From: Arachidicoccus ginsenosidivorans
GTDB taxonomy: Bacteria; Bacteroidota; Bacteroidia; Chitinophagales; Chitinophagaceae
DNA length: 64,000 bases
NCBI RefSeq assembly: GCF_007971385.1
Contig: NZ_CP042434.1
Span: forward strand, 4,030,001-4,094,000
Direction of reading: 5' to 3'
Numbering within the stretch: the first letter of the stretch is position 1; the number at the start of each line of letters is the position of its first letter. The notes under the pieces are model-generated. The model saw only the letters and a list, made by a program, of their open reading frames with translations. It made no database searches and was not told the origin of the DNA. The position numbers were made by a program, and so were the translations under genes. This document shows positions 46,429 to 58,500 of the stretch, one piece after another.

Positions 46429-47832
46429 ATGAACCTAAGTTTTCATGGTGCAGCCAGAACAGTAACCGGATCTAAACACTTAATTGAACTAAAAAATGGC
46501 AAACAAATCCTTTTGGATTGTGGGATGTTTCAGGGAATGGGAAAACAAACGGATGAACTAAATGCGGAATTTGGTTTTGATCCGACTAAAATTACCTACA
46601 TGTTCCTCTCCCATGCTCATATTGACCATACTGGGTTGATTCCAAAACTAATCAAAGATGGCTATCAGGGACAAATTTACTGTACAGCTGGTACCAAGGA
46701 TTTAGCGGCGATTTTGCTTAGGGATTCTGCCAAGATCCAGATGGATGATGCAAAATATTTTAATAAACGACGGGCTAAACAACATTTACCCCCCGTAGAG
46801 GCCCTATATGATGATCAGGACGCTGAAAATGCTATCCCCCATTTGACCGCAGTAGATTATGACAAGTGGCACCGGGTAGATGATCAAATTGAGGTGATGT
46901 TTGCTGATGCCGGTCATATTATAGGTAGCGCTTCTGTTCATGTCAGAATTACCGAGGATGGCAAAACAGAGCAGATCTCGTTTAGTGGGGATGTGGGAAG
47001 GTATCGTGATATTATTCTTAAATCTCCAGAAACTTTCCCGCAAGCCGATTATATTATTATAGAAAGCACTTATGGCAACAGTCTGCATGACGCTGTTTTT
47101 AATACACCTGAGCAACTGCTGGGGTTTGTTGAAAAGACCTGTGTGGAGAAAAAAGGGAAACTGATTATTCCAGCTTTTAGTGTAGGCAGAACGCAGGAAT
47201 TGCTGTATTTTTTAAACCAGCTTTCTAATGAAAAACTATTGCCGCGGGTACCGGTGTATGTGGATAGTCCATTGAGCAGAGAGGCGACCAAAGTCACTCA
47301 GCGACATGAAGAAGGCTTTAATAAACGCATCAGAAAAATGATGGAGGTGGATGACGATCCTTTTGATTTTGAGGGATTGCATTTTATACAATCTGTAGAA
47401 GAAAGCAAGGCGCTCAATGACAATCATCAGCCTATGGTGATTATATCTGCTAGTGGAATGGCTGATGCTGGCAGGGTGCAGCATCATATTTTGAATAATA
47501 TTTTAGATCCTAAAAATACGATTCTGATCGTGGGCTACTGTGAACCGCATTCCCTGGGTGGTCGGTTAATGCGTGGTGAAAAACAGGTGCGCATTTATGG
47601 GGACGACTATGATGTTAATGCAGAAATTGGTGTTATGCGCTCCATGAGTGCTCATGGTGATTATGATGACCTTTGTCAGTTTTTAGCCTGCCAGCATCCT
47701 GACGGGGTTAAGATGCTTTTTATCGTTCATGGTGAATACGATGTGCAACAGGACTTTCAAAGAAGTCTTCAGAAAAAAGGATTCAAGGAGGTATACATCC
47801 CGGATATGCATCAGAAGTTTGCGCTGCAATAA
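46429..47832 (+). CDS. Metallo-beta-lactamase/beta-CASP family RNA-processing nuclease
   Basis: The 467-residue protein has the zinc-binding HAHIDHTG at residues 62-69 and a beta-CASP domain in the middle (PAFSVGRTQELLYFLNQL). The CPSF/YSH1-type C-terminal region contains SASGMADAGRVQHH and MSAHGDYDDL. Such proteins are nucleases related to eukaryotic CPSF-73 and act on RNA; the substrate here is unknown. Confidence 0.88.
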   Translation: MNLSFHGAARTVTGSKHLIELKNGKQILLDCGMFQGMGKQTDELNAEFGFDPTKITYMFLSHAHIDHTGLIPKLIKDGYQGQIYCTAGTKDLAAILLRDSAKIQMDDAKYFNKRRAKQHLPPVEALYDDQDAENAIPHLTAVDYDKWHRVDDQIEVMFADAGHIIGSASVHVRITEDGKTEQISFSGDVGRYRDIILKSPETFPQADYIIIESTYGNSLHDAVFNTPEQLLGFVEKTCVEKKGKLIIPAFSVGRTQELLYFLNQLSNEKLLPRVPVYVDSPLSREATKVTQRHEEGFNKRIRKMMEVDDDPFDFEGLHFIQSVEESKALNDNHQPMVIISASGMADAGRVQHHILNNILDPKNTILIVGYCEPHSLGGRLMRGEKQVRIYGDDYDVNAEIGVMRSMSAHGDYDDLCQFLACQHPDGVKMLFIVHGEYDVQQDFQRSLQKKGFKEVYIPDMHQKFALQ

Positions 47833-47899
47833 GCAATAAAGGATTATTTAAAATCCACAAAAAGAGAAAGTAAAAAATCCCTAAATACAACCTTAAAAC

Positions 47900-47934
47900 A
47901 AAGGTGTCCATCTTGATCAAAAATGGACACCTTT
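47900..47934. terminator. Bidirectional terminator between convergent genes
   Basis: AAAGGTGTCCAT (47900-47911) pairs perfectly with ATGGACACCTTT (47923-47934) around an 11-nt loop. A-rich and T-rich flanks allow use on both strands. It separates the beta-CASP gene from the hypothetical gene at 47953. Confidence 0.85.
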
Positions 47935-47952
47935 ATTTTGTTTTTATATGAA

Positions 47953-48540
47953 CTATAATCGGTCCATAGATAATTTGATGACCTGTAATGCGTCTATCAT
48001 TTTGGATAACAGGCTAAAGAGGGTCAAACTACTATGATAGTTACCTGAATCTCTGTAATCGTTATAACTTAATGCATATTTTTCTAATTCATCAATAAGT
48101 TCAGTCCACTGTTCAGCGGTGGCATAATTAAATAAACTCTTGAACACATGCATGGGAGCCGTTAATTCATGCAAGGTCAGCATCTGCGGAATGTTCTGCG
48201 TCATGAAAAAAGTAGATGGCTCAAAATCAAAATTGGACATGGCGTCAGGAATGCAGGGCACCTTATTAAAACCGATATCCTTGTATTGTTTATAGAAGTT
48301 CGCGGTATTAATAAAGGTTTTTAATAAACCAGTCATATGCATAACACTGCTGGCCAGACTATCTGTCCATAAGTCTTTACTATAAGCCGTTGAAATAAAC
48401 CGGTAAATAAAAAGACGCATCTCCTGATGGCTAACCATGTCAAACAGAATTTCTACCATTTCATCTGGTTCTCTGATTTTATAATGATTTCTAATTAAGC
48501 GGGCTATTTGCTCCTGTTTTTCTGTTAAATGTCTGGCCAT
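47953..48540 (-). CDS. Hypothetical all-helical cytoplasmic protein
   Basis: I do not recognise this 195-residue protein. It has no signal peptide or membrane helix and is predicted to be mostly helical throughout. Notable stretches are HLTEKQEQIARLIRNHYKI at the N-terminus and LTLFSLLSKMIDALQVIKLS at the C-terminus. There is no catalytic motif that I can identify. It is flanked by a terminator on its 3' side and a long intergenic region on its 5' side, so it is probably monocistronic. Confidence 0.6.
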   Translation of the reverse strand: MARHLTEKQEQIARLIRNHYKIREPDEMVEILFDMVSHQEMRLFIYRFISTAYSKDLWTDSLASSVMHMTGLLKTFINTANFYKQYKDIGFNKVPCIPDAMSNFDFEPSTFFMTQNIPQMLTLHELTAPMHVFKSLFNYATAEQWTELIDELEKYALSYNDYRDSGNYHSSLTLFSLLSKMIDALQVIKLSMDRL

Positions 48541-49125
48541 GATGGTTTTATTTAATGTTGTATTGAATGATTTTAGATTTTTTAGAATGTTTTTAGAATG
48601 TTTTTAATTTTAAGCCTCACAATCAATTATGATGATTTGTCTTTCATATTATGCGTATTGTAAGGCAGGTTCTTTTCAGCTGGCGGGTGAGTTATACGTG
48701 TGCAAATTAAGGAATAAAATGAAAAATTTGAAATAAACGAGTGCTTATTTTTCAAATATTTGGACGAATTTTTACTTTGTAACTATGGTTAGCAAACAAG
48801 TGTAGTAGCCTTCTTTAAATTTAGCCGTTATCTACAATTGGTGCGACACCGCTGCCTATTATTTTTAATCGCTTGCATTTTATTGTCGAAATTATCGTAA
48901 AACCTGTCTAACTATGGGAGCCAGTCTTAGAAATGCCACTTCATGGACCCATTTTAGCCAAAAAAAAGCTATCTTAGCCGTTCTCAATGGGCAACAGTAG
49001 CCCTATTTTTTAATCCGCCCCGTCCTATTCGCTTTTTAAAGGCATCGGACCCATTTTTATCAGGGCTCATTTCCCTTTTGCATTTGCAAGTTCGTTTTTG
49101 TTTCAGGGGATATTACATTATTGTT
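48541..49125. other. Divergent intergenic region of 585 bp upstream of the permease
   Basis: No gene is apparent. It contains tandem copies of TTTTTAGAATG near 48577-48605, next to the start of the minus-strand hypothetical gene. These could be a regulatory repeat or slippage. Promoters for both flanking genes must lie here, but I cannot assign them. Confidence 0.45.
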
Positions 49126-50568
49126 ATGGAAAATCATAAGCAGGACGCACCACAAAATGGTGCACTGGTCAGGTCTTTTGGTCTAAAAATGGCGATTATT
49201 ATTGTCATGAGTGCGATTATCGGCTCTGGTGTCTTTAAAAAGGTCGCACCGATGGCTGAAGTTTTGCACAAACCCTGGTTGGTGATTCTGGCATGGGTAT
49301 TATCCGGGGTAATTATCCTTTTTGGCGTTTTCAGTATTGCTGAGCTGGGAACGATGTTTCCCCGATCCGGTGGACCATTTGCCTGGTTGGAAGAGGTTTA
49401 TGGTAAACTTGTCTCCTTTTTATATGGATGGTCCTGTTTCACGGTAATCCAGACAGCTGCTATTTCTTCCGTCGCCTTTGTCTTTGCCGGTGCGCTGGCT
49501 AGTTTTGTTCCCTTACCGCATTTGCCCGCTCAAATGGAAGCCATTTCCATCATGGGCCTGACGCCATTTTCCAATTTTGGCGGTAAACTGGTAGCCAGCC
49601 TGTTAATTATCATTCTTACTATTGTAAATATCAGGGGGACGAAAAAAGGCGGACATGTCAGCCTGGTCTTTACTTTTTTGATTACCCTGGCGATTTTAAT
49701 CATTGTCTGCCTGGCATTTGGGTCCAGTGTAGGAAGCATGGGGACCCTGGAGCGGGTCAGTGAATTGATGCCACCAGAAGGATTTTCTTTTCTTACCTTT
49801 ATTACGGCTATGTTTATTGCGATGCGCCATGCATTCTGGGGTTATGAAGGGTGGGTCGCCCTGGGATTTATAGGGGAAGAGTTACATGCACCTAAAAAGA
49901 ATTTGCCAAGGGCTATGATCATTGGCATTGTCCTGATTATCCTATTGTATGCGCTTTTAAATACAGCTTATTTGTACGTAATGCCCATTGATGAAATGCT
50001 GGCTGCTGTAAATGTCAATGAAAATACCATTGCTGCTGTGGTCGTCGTGGATAAATTGGTGGGTAGCATTGGGGTTTATATTGTGAGTGGCATGATTTTG
50101 ATCTCTACTTTCGGCTGTACCAATGCCACCATTTTGCTTTCTTCCAGAATTTATTATGCCATGGCAGGAAATGGTCTGTTTTTCAAAAGTGTAGCCAAAT
50201 GTCATCCAACCAGAAATACACCGGCTAATTCCCTGGTATTCCAATGTGTATGGGGTGTCATCCTTGTCTTTTCCGGATCTTTCGATATGCTGACCGATCT
50301 TTTGATTATTGCAGCCTTTGTTTTTTATGGGCTCATAGTCCTGGGCGTGGTCATTTTAAGGATCCGTAAACCTGAGATTCCAAGACCCTATAAGACATGG
50401 GGGTATCCGATGGTTCCTTGGGTCTTTTTGGTTTTCTGTGGTACTTTACTTGTAGTATCGCTCATTGAATCTCCAGTTAAATCCCTGATTGGGTTTTGTC
50501 TGATCTTCTCGGGCCTGCCTTTTTATTATTACTGGACAAAAAAAGGCAAGCAGTCACAATTGAGCTAA
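49126..50568 (+). CDS. APC-superfamily amino acid permease
   Basis: The 480-residue protein, from MENHKQDAPQ, is an inner-membrane transporter with about twelve helices. The substrate-binding signature IIGSGVFKK lies in helix 1 (about residue 40), followed by GGPFAWLEEVYGKLVSFLYG. The closing helices are around FVFYGLIVLGVVILRIRKPE. The pattern fits the LAT-like or serine/threonine exchanger branch. The substrate is not determined. Confidence 0.88.
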   Translation: MENHKQDAPQNGALVRSFGLKMAIIIVMSAIIGSGVFKKVAPMAEVLHKPWLVILAWVLSGVIILFGVFSIAELGTMFPRSGGPFAWLEEVYGKLVSFLYGWSCFTVIQTAAISSVAFVFAGALASFVPLPHLPAQMEAISIMGLTPFSNFGGKLVASLLIIILTIVNIRGTKKGGHVSLVFTFLITLAILIIVCLAFGSSVGSMGTLERVSELMPPEGFSFLTFITAMFIAMRHAFWGYEGWVALGFIGEELHAPKKNLPRAMIIGIVLIILLYALLNTAYLYVMPIDEMLAAVNVNENTIAAVVVVDKLVGSIGVYIVSGMILISTFGCTNATILLSSRIYYAMAGNGLFFKSVAKCHPTRNTPANSLVFQCVWGVILVFSGSFDMLTDLLIIAAFVFYGLIVLGVVILRIRKPEIPRPYKTWGYPMVPWVFLVFCGTLLVVSLIESPVKSLIGFCLIFSGLPFYYYWTKKGKQSQLS

Positions 50569-50594
50569 ATAGAAGTAAAATCGGGTCGTATTAA

Positions 50595-52798
50595 TTAAAA
50601 ATCCAACTCAATGCCTGCATAGTAATTTCTGCCGGGCGCCGGATTAAAATACCTACCGCCATAGGCATTGATGTCATTTCCCAGGCTATATGCTTGATCT
50701 AAAATATTATCCAGGCCAATATACAGGTTCAGCGCCACTGAATGAACCATTAACCGGTAACCCAATTTAGCCTGCCAAAGTGTATAAGCATTTGCATAAA
50801 CACTACTCGCATCATTGAGTGGAATCCGACTGGTGTTATTGACCATTGAATTAAGGTATAGCCCATTTTTAGTTTGGATACTTAGGGATAAATTGCAGAC
50901 ATTTTTAGGAACCCCTGTCAAAGGGTGACCGTTATAATTATTGCCGGTTACCTGATAATCTAAAAAATGATAAGGCTGGTAGCTATAGCTGCCGTTAAGC
51001 ATGATCTGCTGAATCCATCTGCTTGGATGCCACTGCTCAGCTGAAAGCAGTTCATAGCTGAGCCATAATTCTGCTCCGGATTGCCTTGTTTTACCGGCAT
51101 TGACAAAATATTCAATATTACTTGCATCAACCCTGCGTACAATGGCGTTATTTAAAGAGAACCTGTATACACTTCCCTGAAATTGTAACCTTGTACCGAT
51201 AAGGCTGCCTTTAATGCCTATTTCCAGATTCCAACCACTTTCTGCTTGCAGTGACCGCTCAAAACGACCATCTGAAGGATGAATTTCTGCAATCGTCGGT
51301 GTGGAAAAGCCTTTTGCGGCATTGCCAAATACAACCATATCAGGCAGTAATCTGTAAGTGAGGCCAAGTTTTGGAGACCACTGATAGGCGGTACGGGCAA
51401 TTTCTGGTTGTCCAAAACTGCTGTCAGAAAGCCGGCTGTAACTTAACCTTTGTTGATTGGTGCTGATGCCAGCCTGCAAATGCCATTTTTTGGGACGATC
51501 CAGGTCCATACCGTATTGCATAAAAAAGGAATGCTTTTCAAGTACTAAGTGATCCTTATATTGCACTGTATCAATGATGCCCTGCTGGTTGCCGTAATTA
51601 TCGATATGGTCATTGCCGCCCATCCATTCCACGCCGGCCAGTAATTGCCATTCTCTGCTGCTATTTGGGCCATGGAAGGTGAAAACGCTACGGCCCCCGT
51701 AATTGATTTCTCTGCGCTTTTCATAATTGCTGGTAAATGGATTTTTAAAATCAGTGCGGCTGAAAACAAGTGCCGTCTCATTGTCAATAACGGAGCTGAT
51801 CTTTGATTTTAATCCCGCCCCTACAAATAAGCTGCGGTTAAATACCGCTGCTTTTTGTTTGATAGCAAGTGGATAAGCAGTTGTATCTGTACCCCATTGA
51901 CTTTGGGTAATGCCCCCGGAGTTTGATAATGAAGGTCACTGTAAAAGCCTAATAAATGCAACTGAAGCTTATCTGAGAGTTTATAAGCCGAGTTATAATG
52001 CAGGATTGTCCTACGCGTCGTATCCTGCTGCCGATTGCCCGCACTATAAAAATGACTGGCACTTATAAAAGTATGACTTTTTGATGTCGTAATTAGCCAG
52101 CTGCCAGTAGGATGAACCCGGCCAAAACTGCCTGCGTCATAGGAAAAACGATAATTGGTTTTTACCGTGTCTGTAAATTCTCCAGGTGTGTGCAACAGCA
52201 CCGCACCACCAGTGCCGGCGCCATATAAACTGCCGGCAGGCCCTTTGATAATTTCTGCAGACGCTATTTGCGCTCCACTGATGGACTGCAAATAAGTATT
52301 ACCACCTGCGTCTGTCAAGGGGATACCGTCCATATAGAATTTTATGCCTCTCACGCCATATGGAGACCTAAGTAGGCTGCCTCTAATAGAAAACCTGAGA
52401 CTGCCGGGGGAACGCTGTTCTAATCTTACGCCTGGTGCAGCGTTAAATGCAGACAGTAGGCTACTGTTGTCCAATAACTGGAGGGCTCGCTTGTCAATAG
52501 GGAATATGCTCGCGGCTATATCTGTTCCGTCTCCCCTGCCCTGAAAGGCGGTAATCGTAACCGGGGCTAGGTTATGGGAGCCAGTACTGTCTATTATGGG
52601 CAGGCTGTCCTGAACGCTTATCGGTTTCTTATCTTTAAAAGGTTGAGCTGATAATTGGCGAACCATGCAGGGTGATAACCATAAAAATATGGTAACCAGG
52701 GAAACAGGGTATGTTTTAAAATGACTGAATCTGGATTTTATGCCCCATTTGAATAATTTCGCCTTAAAGGCTATGTAGAAAATCTTTGATGACCCCAT
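50595..52798 (-). CDS. TonB-dependent outer-membrane receptor (frameshifted near residue 295)
   Basis: The protein imports a ligand, probably an iron complex, through a 22-strand barrel. The N-terminal part has an export signal (to about residue 52, RQLSAQ) and a plug domain (about 75-185: SIRGSLLRSPYGVRGIKFYM, then IKGPAGSLYGAGTGGAVLL). The barrel is interrupted at the C5 run 51913-51917. LPKVNGV should read TPGGITQSQWGTDTTAYPLA, which the other frame provides. Adding one base gives about 734 residues ending YYAGIELDF, the usual aromatic C-terminus. No CarboxypepD_reg extension or SusD partner is present, so it is not a SusC. Confidence 0.9.
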
Positions 52799-52867
52799 AT
52801 GTCAAAAATAAGGACAGAGAACAAATTAGAAGCTGTTTATTGTATTTATCAATAAAAATTAATTAAA

Positions 52868-52886
52868 ATTGATAACGAGAGTCAAT
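52868..52886 (-). promoter_or_regulatory. Weak Fur-box-like site upstream of the TonB receptor
   Basis: ATTGATAACGAGAGTCAAT has outer arms ATTGA/TCAAT and partial likeness to the Fur 7-1-7 pattern. It lies about 70 bases before the receptor start and 120 before the divergent lipoprotein gene. The match is partial only. Confidence 0.2.
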
Positions 52887-53007
52887 AGAAGGGGCCAAAA
52901 ATCGCCTCTAATATTTGCAACATCCGGATTATAGTTATCTTCTCATTTTTTTTATCATTTAAAAATAGGTATCTTGCCAGGAAGGGTAATACTTATTTAA
53001 TGTAGCT

Positions 53008-53612
53008 ATGAAAAAAAATTACTCCTAGAATTCATCGCATTAACATTAACTTTTTCAGCCTGTACGAAGGAGGCGGTTTCTCCGGTGTTAACCCCTGAAC
53101 AGGCGTCGCACTATGTTTTTGAAAGTATTCGTTTTATGCCTGAAAGTGATGGAGAGGGATCAACCTTTCAGTCTTATCCACGTACTGGTTTTATTTTTTC
53201 TAATAGGACTTCCGTAGAACAAACAGCAGTATTGGGCACAGAACTAAAATCAAGCTCCGCGTTTACATTTGGATCAGATTTGGATTCTTTATTGCAAAAG
53301 CTGGATACTGTTTTTATACAAGTGCCGGTGGCATTTGAGGCCGATGGAAAGGCTAGTTTGGGTACAATGACCTGGCCATTAGTTAACAATTACACGGTTC
53401 TTCCGCTTAAAAAGGATCCTACAAGGGTCGTTGTGGCACCCTTTTCCAAACTAACCGTTACAGGCGAAATTACAGAGAAGGTTTTAAAAACGAATTTTAT
53501 GGTTACGCTAAGGGAACAAAATTCGGATCAGCAAAAGAGGTTAAAAGGCTCCTGGTCTGGGACTGTGCCAATTAGTGAAGACCTCAATTATCAAGTAGAA
53601 GATATAAAATAG
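53008..53612 (+). CDS. Lipoprotein of unknown function (frameshifted in the A8 run after its start)
   Basis: The ATG at 53008 is followed by eight A residues and quickly meets a stop. One more A would give MKKKLLLEFIALTLTFSACT, a textbook lipoprotein signal with the lipobox TFSAC. The continuous frame downstream encodes VLTPEQASHYVFESIRFMPE and on to VEDIK, about 201 residues in total. No enzyme motif is seen. It is divergent from the TonB receptor with 209 bases between them, so the two may be co-regulated. Confidence 0.7.
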
Positions 53613-53812
53613 TGACATTGTTTCTAATTAAATACCTATGGTAAAATAGTTATTTAAATAGTAGTGTCAAGGCTAGCGACAATTTTGTAACGGAAGATTG
53701 TTAATTGAGCATGCCATTTTAGATTTTCGGTAAACAATTGCTAACCTAAATTGCTATTTTTTCTGTATTTGGGGAGAAACTGTTTTATGGTCAAGTAAGT
53801 GAACTTAAGGTT

Positions 53813-55417
53813 TTATTTTATTCTTTGACCGAGCTTTTTGAAGGCACCCGGTAAATTTTCAATGATATCATGTGCGATTAAAGACTCGGGGCTGCCTTTT
53901 TTACTGCACAAATCACCAGCCGAGCCGTGTAGATAAACCCCTAATAAGGCTGCATTTTTTGGTGTATACCCTTGAGCCAGAAAGGAGGTGATAATGCCTG
54001 TTAGGACGTCGCCGCTGCCAGCAGTCGCCATGCCGGCATTGCCGCTGAGATTGTAGTGGATTTTGCCGTCTGGAGTACAGATGGCCGTATGGTGCCCTTT
54101 TAGTACAATAATTAGCTCCCATTTCTGTGCATTTGCACTTGCCAGCTCCACTTGAGATAAGGAATTATCAGTCCCCGGGAAAAGCCGGTCAAATTCTCCA
54201 GGATGTGGCGTCAGGATACTGTTTTTTGGGATAATTGGCAGGTAGTTTTTTGGATCGTTGGCTATTATATTTAACCCGTCGGCGTCGAGCACGACTGCAT
54301 TGCCGCATTGACTTATAAACGCTAATAATGCGCCTGCAGATTCTGGATGGGTATCCATACCCGGACCTATGCCATATGTGGCTTTTTTGACTAAACTTAT
54401 TTTTTCTATATAGCTCGCTCCTGCCGGTTCGAACATGGCTTCCGGTATAAAAGTCTGCAAAATCTCATAACCACATTTAGGTGCTTGAATAAATACCTTC
54501 CCAACACCAGATCTAAGTGCGGCCTTGGCAGATAAGGCAATGGCGCCGATCTTTCCATAACTACCTCCAACGAGTACGGCGGTACCAAAACTGCCTTTAT
54601 GACCAAAAGAATCAAGGGTCCGTGAACGTAAGCGTTTTACTGCTGCTTTAATATCAAGTGTGCGCAGGCGCGTCGGTTCATTATGGTAGAATGAGCGGGA
54701 GAGCCCGATATCCAAAAGATGGATTTTACCTGCAAAAACAGCTGCTTCCGGATGTAAAAAAGTTCTTTTGTACGTCTGAAAACTTAAGGTATGATCTGCC
54801 TGAATGATTGACTGGGCGTCCTCACCTGCAGGGAGTGTGTCTGCACTCAGGCCGCTGGGCAGATCTATAGCCACGATATTTCTTTTTGTGCGTTTGGGAC
54901 CCGAGTTGGCATATTGATTAACAGCCTGAATAGCAAGGCTTGTCGTGCTTAATTTGTGCTCTGTCGTATTTTTGGGGACAAAACCTGTACCCAGTACCGC
55001 ATCTATAATGACCTGCGCCTTTGTCTGTTCGAGGATCGATAGAATCGATGCAACAGTTAGTGCATCCTTGTTTTGCTGTAAAATTTGGATATGCGCCTTG
55101 TGGATATCTGTGATGCTTTGTTGCAATAAAAGCCAATGCTCCAGGGGGGCGTCTTTAAAGATTTTCGGATCATATAGTAAAATAACCGAAACCTTATACC
55201 CTTTTTCCATTAATCCACGCGCAATTACCAGCCCGTCTCCCCCATTGCCGCCCTTTCCACACACAATACAAATAGGTACCTCTCTTTGATAATGACGCCT
55301 GATCCATGTGGTACAGGCGGTGCCTGCCCGCTGCATTAAATCGGTCTGACTGATATGATCTTCTTGAATGGTGGCCGCATCCCATTTTCTGATCTGTTCG
55401 GCATTGAAAATCTTCAT
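53813..55417 (-). CDS. nnrD: Bifunctional NAD(P)H-hydrate epimerase/dehydratase
   Basis: The 534-residue protein repairs hydrated NAD(P)H. Residues 1-225 are the NnrE (YjeF_N) epimerase, with QTDLMQRAG and the Rossmann-like CGKGGNGGDGLVIAR. Residues 270-530 are the NnrD dehydratase, a ribokinase-like fold with GSYGKIGAIALSAKAALRSG, LTPHPGEFDRL and the ADP-binding GMATAGSGDVLTG. The fused form is widespread in bacteria. It stands between the lipoprotein and dnaE. Confidence 0.94.
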   Translation of the reverse strand: MKIFNAEQIRKWDAATIQEDHISQTDLMQRAGTACTTWIRRHYQREVPICIVCGKGGNGGDGLVIARGLMEKGYKVSVILLYDPKIFKDAPLEHWLLLQQSITDIHKAHIQILQQNKDALTVASILSILEQTKAQVIIDAVLGTGFVPKNTTEHKLSTTSLAIQAVNQYANSGPKRTKRNIVAIDLPSGLSADTLPAGEDAQSIIQADHTLSFQTYKRTFLHPEAAVFAGKIHLLDIGLSRSFYHNEPTRLRTLDIKAAVKRLRSRTLDSFGHKGSFGTAVLVGGSYGKIGAIALSAKAALRSGVGKVFIQAPKCGYEILQTFIPEAMFEPAGASYIEKISLVKKATYGIGPGMDTHPESAGALLAFISQCGNAVVLDADGLNIIANDPKNYLPIIPKNSILTPHPGEFDRLFPGTDNSLSQVELASANAQKWELIIVLKGHHTAICTPDGKIHYNLSGNAGMATAGSGDVLTGIITSFLAQGYTPKNAALLGVYLHGSAGDLCSKKGSPESLIAHDIIENLPGAFKKLGQRIK

Positions 55418-55539
55418 GGCTGCTGATTAAACATCTTGTAATTGGATAAATCTTTAGCGTTTGTATCATAGGTTTATTTCGCCTTAAAGGATAAATATTC
55501 CCAGTAATATTCATTTCCTTTTTACGCTAACAATATGCA

Positions 55540-55587
55540 CTAACAATAAGGGTGATTGACCTAATAGTCATTCACCCTTATTGTTAG
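55540..55587 (-). terminator. Terminator hairpin directly after dnaE
   Basis: A 16-bp perfect stem (55540-55555 with 55572-55587) has further inner TGAC/GTCA pairing in the loop. It ends three bases from the dnaE stop codon. Confidence 0.8.
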
Positions 55588-55590
55588 AAG

Positions 55591-58500
55591 TTAACCTGTC
55601 AGCCCGACCTGAACGTGGATATCCGGGTGATCATTTAAGTATTCAATGAGTTCGTCATTTAAGGTGACTCCGCCTCCGAGTGTGTACAGACTGACGGAGG
55701 TTTCCTGTTCAAAATCCAACACCTTAAATTTAAGCGTAGCTGTTCCAGGGTATTTTTGTATATTTTCTTCCATAAAGTTGACCAGCTCATGGGTGACCTG
55801 TTTTAAGGGTAGCTCCATGTCCAGCGATTTCGGCATTGACGTTTTTAAGGATTCTAATAAACTGATAGAAGTTATTTTAAATTCATATTGCCCTTGATTG
55901 AACCTTTGTTTAAAGTATCCTGTTATACTGAGCATAAGGCCAGCCTCCACAAAATGCTTAAAGTTCAAAAAATCTTCCCGCCAGAGCATCAGTTCTGTCT
56001 TGCCAGAATAATCCTCTAAAGCAAGTACCCCAAAATCCATTCCTTTTTTGGTTTGCCGGTGCTGGGCGCCGACAACCATGCCTGCCAGCCGTATAGGAAT
56101 ACCTGTTTTAGGATTGGCCTCCAGCCGCATGGCTTCAAAATCACTGATAGGTAGCATATTAAAATGCTTCATCTCAAAACGATAATTATCCAACGGATGC
56201 CCACTGATATAGATGCCAGTTACATCTTTTTCGTGTTCAAGTTTCTCAATCAATGACCAAGGCTCGGAAGGTAATATTTTGGGTGTGGCGATCTCCGGCA
56301 TAGTGGCTTCTCCAAAAAGACTGCCCATAGAACTTTGTTTGCTGGTCTGCACCACATTGCCAAATTTTATGATCCTTTCCAGGTTATTGATCTGCTCACC
56401 GGTCTGAATGGCAAAATACTGCCCTCTGTGGAGTTGCGCAAAACAATCAAATGCACCGGCATAGACCAGACTTTCCAACGCCTTTTTATTGACCACCCTT
56501 TGATTAATCCGCTGTATAAAATCAAATACATCTTTAAATGGACCATTTTGATTCCTCTCTTCGATGATGCCATCAATAGCGGCGTCGCCGATGCCCTTCA
56601 GTCCCCCAAAACCAAAGCGGATTTCCCCCTTGCTATTTACCCCAAAACCTTTTTGTGATTCATTGATGTCACAACCCAAAACCACAAGTCCCATACGTTT
56701 ACATTCTTCCATAAAGAAAGTGATCTTTTCAATGGCGCCAGCGTGGTTTAAGATGGCTGCCATATATTCACTGGGATAATGCGCCTTAAGATAGGCTGTC
56801 TGATAAGCCACAAAGGCATAACAGGTAGAGTGCGACTTATTGAAGGCATACTGGGCAAAGGCTTCCCAGTCTCTCCATATCTTATCCAGCTTATCTTTTG
56901 GATGTCCTTTTTTGGAGGCACCTTCTACGAACTGGGCCTTCATTTTATTCAATATCGCAATTTGTTTTTTACCCATGGCCTTACGCAAAATATCCGCATC
57001 TCCTTTGGAAAAGCCGGCTAGCTTCTGGGAAAGCAGCATTACCTGTTCCTGATAGACCGTAATGCCGTAGGTATCGGCTAAATATTCCTCCATTTCCGGA
57101 AGGTCATAGGTGATTTCCTGTTCGCCGTGTTTACGTTTGATAAAATCAGGAATATAAGCAATCGGGCCCGGACGATATAAGGCGTTCATCGCAATCAGAT
57201 CCGCGAAAACGTCGGGTTTTAATTCCCGGAGGTTCTTTGCATACCCGCACTTTCAAACTGGAAGATGGCATTGGTTTCCCCTTTTTGAAAGATCTCAAAG
57301 GTCTTTTCATCGTCCAGCGGGATATTATCGATCTCGATGTCAATATTATAATTTTGTTTGATCAGACTCAGCGCCGTCTTGATAATAGACAAGTTTCTAA
57401 GTCCAAGGAAGTCCATTTTAATAACGCCCGCTGATTCAATACTGCTACCCTCAATCTGGGTAACCCATAGATCAGAATCCTTGGCCACAGATACCGGTAC
57501 TAATTCGGTCAAGTCTTTAGGTGCAATGATAATCCCCGCTGCATGGATACCGGTATTACGTACACTGCCTTCCAGTCTTTCTGCCTCGTGAAGTACCTGG
57601 GCTCTCAGGTCATTGCCGTAATAGATCTCCCTAATCTGTTTAATATTTTCAATATCCTCTGGCTGATAACCCTCTTTTTCTTCCAGAGACTTCTGACCAT
57701 CTTTGGCCTCTGCTGCAGTGATAGGCGCCTTAAGCACACGACCCAGTTTTGTGCCAGGTTTATCCGGTACCAATTTGGCCAGTGCATTGGACTCTGATAA
57801 TGGCAAATCCAGTACCCTAGCCACATCTTTAATGGACATTTTAGCGGCCATTGTACCATAGGTAATAATCTGGGCTACCTGTTGTTTGGAATATTTTTGA
57901 ACAACATAATTGATTACTTTTTGGCGTCCTTCGTCATCGAAGTCCGTATCAATATCCGGCATGGACTTACGATCCGGGTTTAAGAAACGCTCAAACAGTA
58001 AATTGTACTTAATCGGGTCTATATTAGTGATACCTATGCAATAAGCCACCACACTTCCGGCAGCTGATCCACGGCCGGGACCGATAAATACGCCTAAGTC
58101 TCTGCCTGCCTTGATAAAGTCACTTACAATCAAAAAATAACCGGCGAAGCCCATGGTTTTAATCGTGAACAGCTCAAAGTCCAGTCTTTCCCTGACCTCT
58201 TCGGTGATCTCGCTATAGCGCTGTCTGGCCCCTTCATAGGTCAGGTAATGTAGAAAATTCCATTGATTGATATTGCTGTCACTCGTTGTTTTAAATTCTT
58301 CCGGTATCGGGAATGCCGGCAGCAAAATATCTTTTTTCAGGTTCAGTACATCTATTTTATCAACGATGGACTGTGTGTTTTCCAAAGATTGGGGGATGTC
58401 TTTGAAAACCTGCTCCATCTCCGCCGTTGTTTTAAAATAGAATTGATCATTAGGGAATTTAAACCTTCTGTTTTTGATAATCACATCATCATTGACAAAG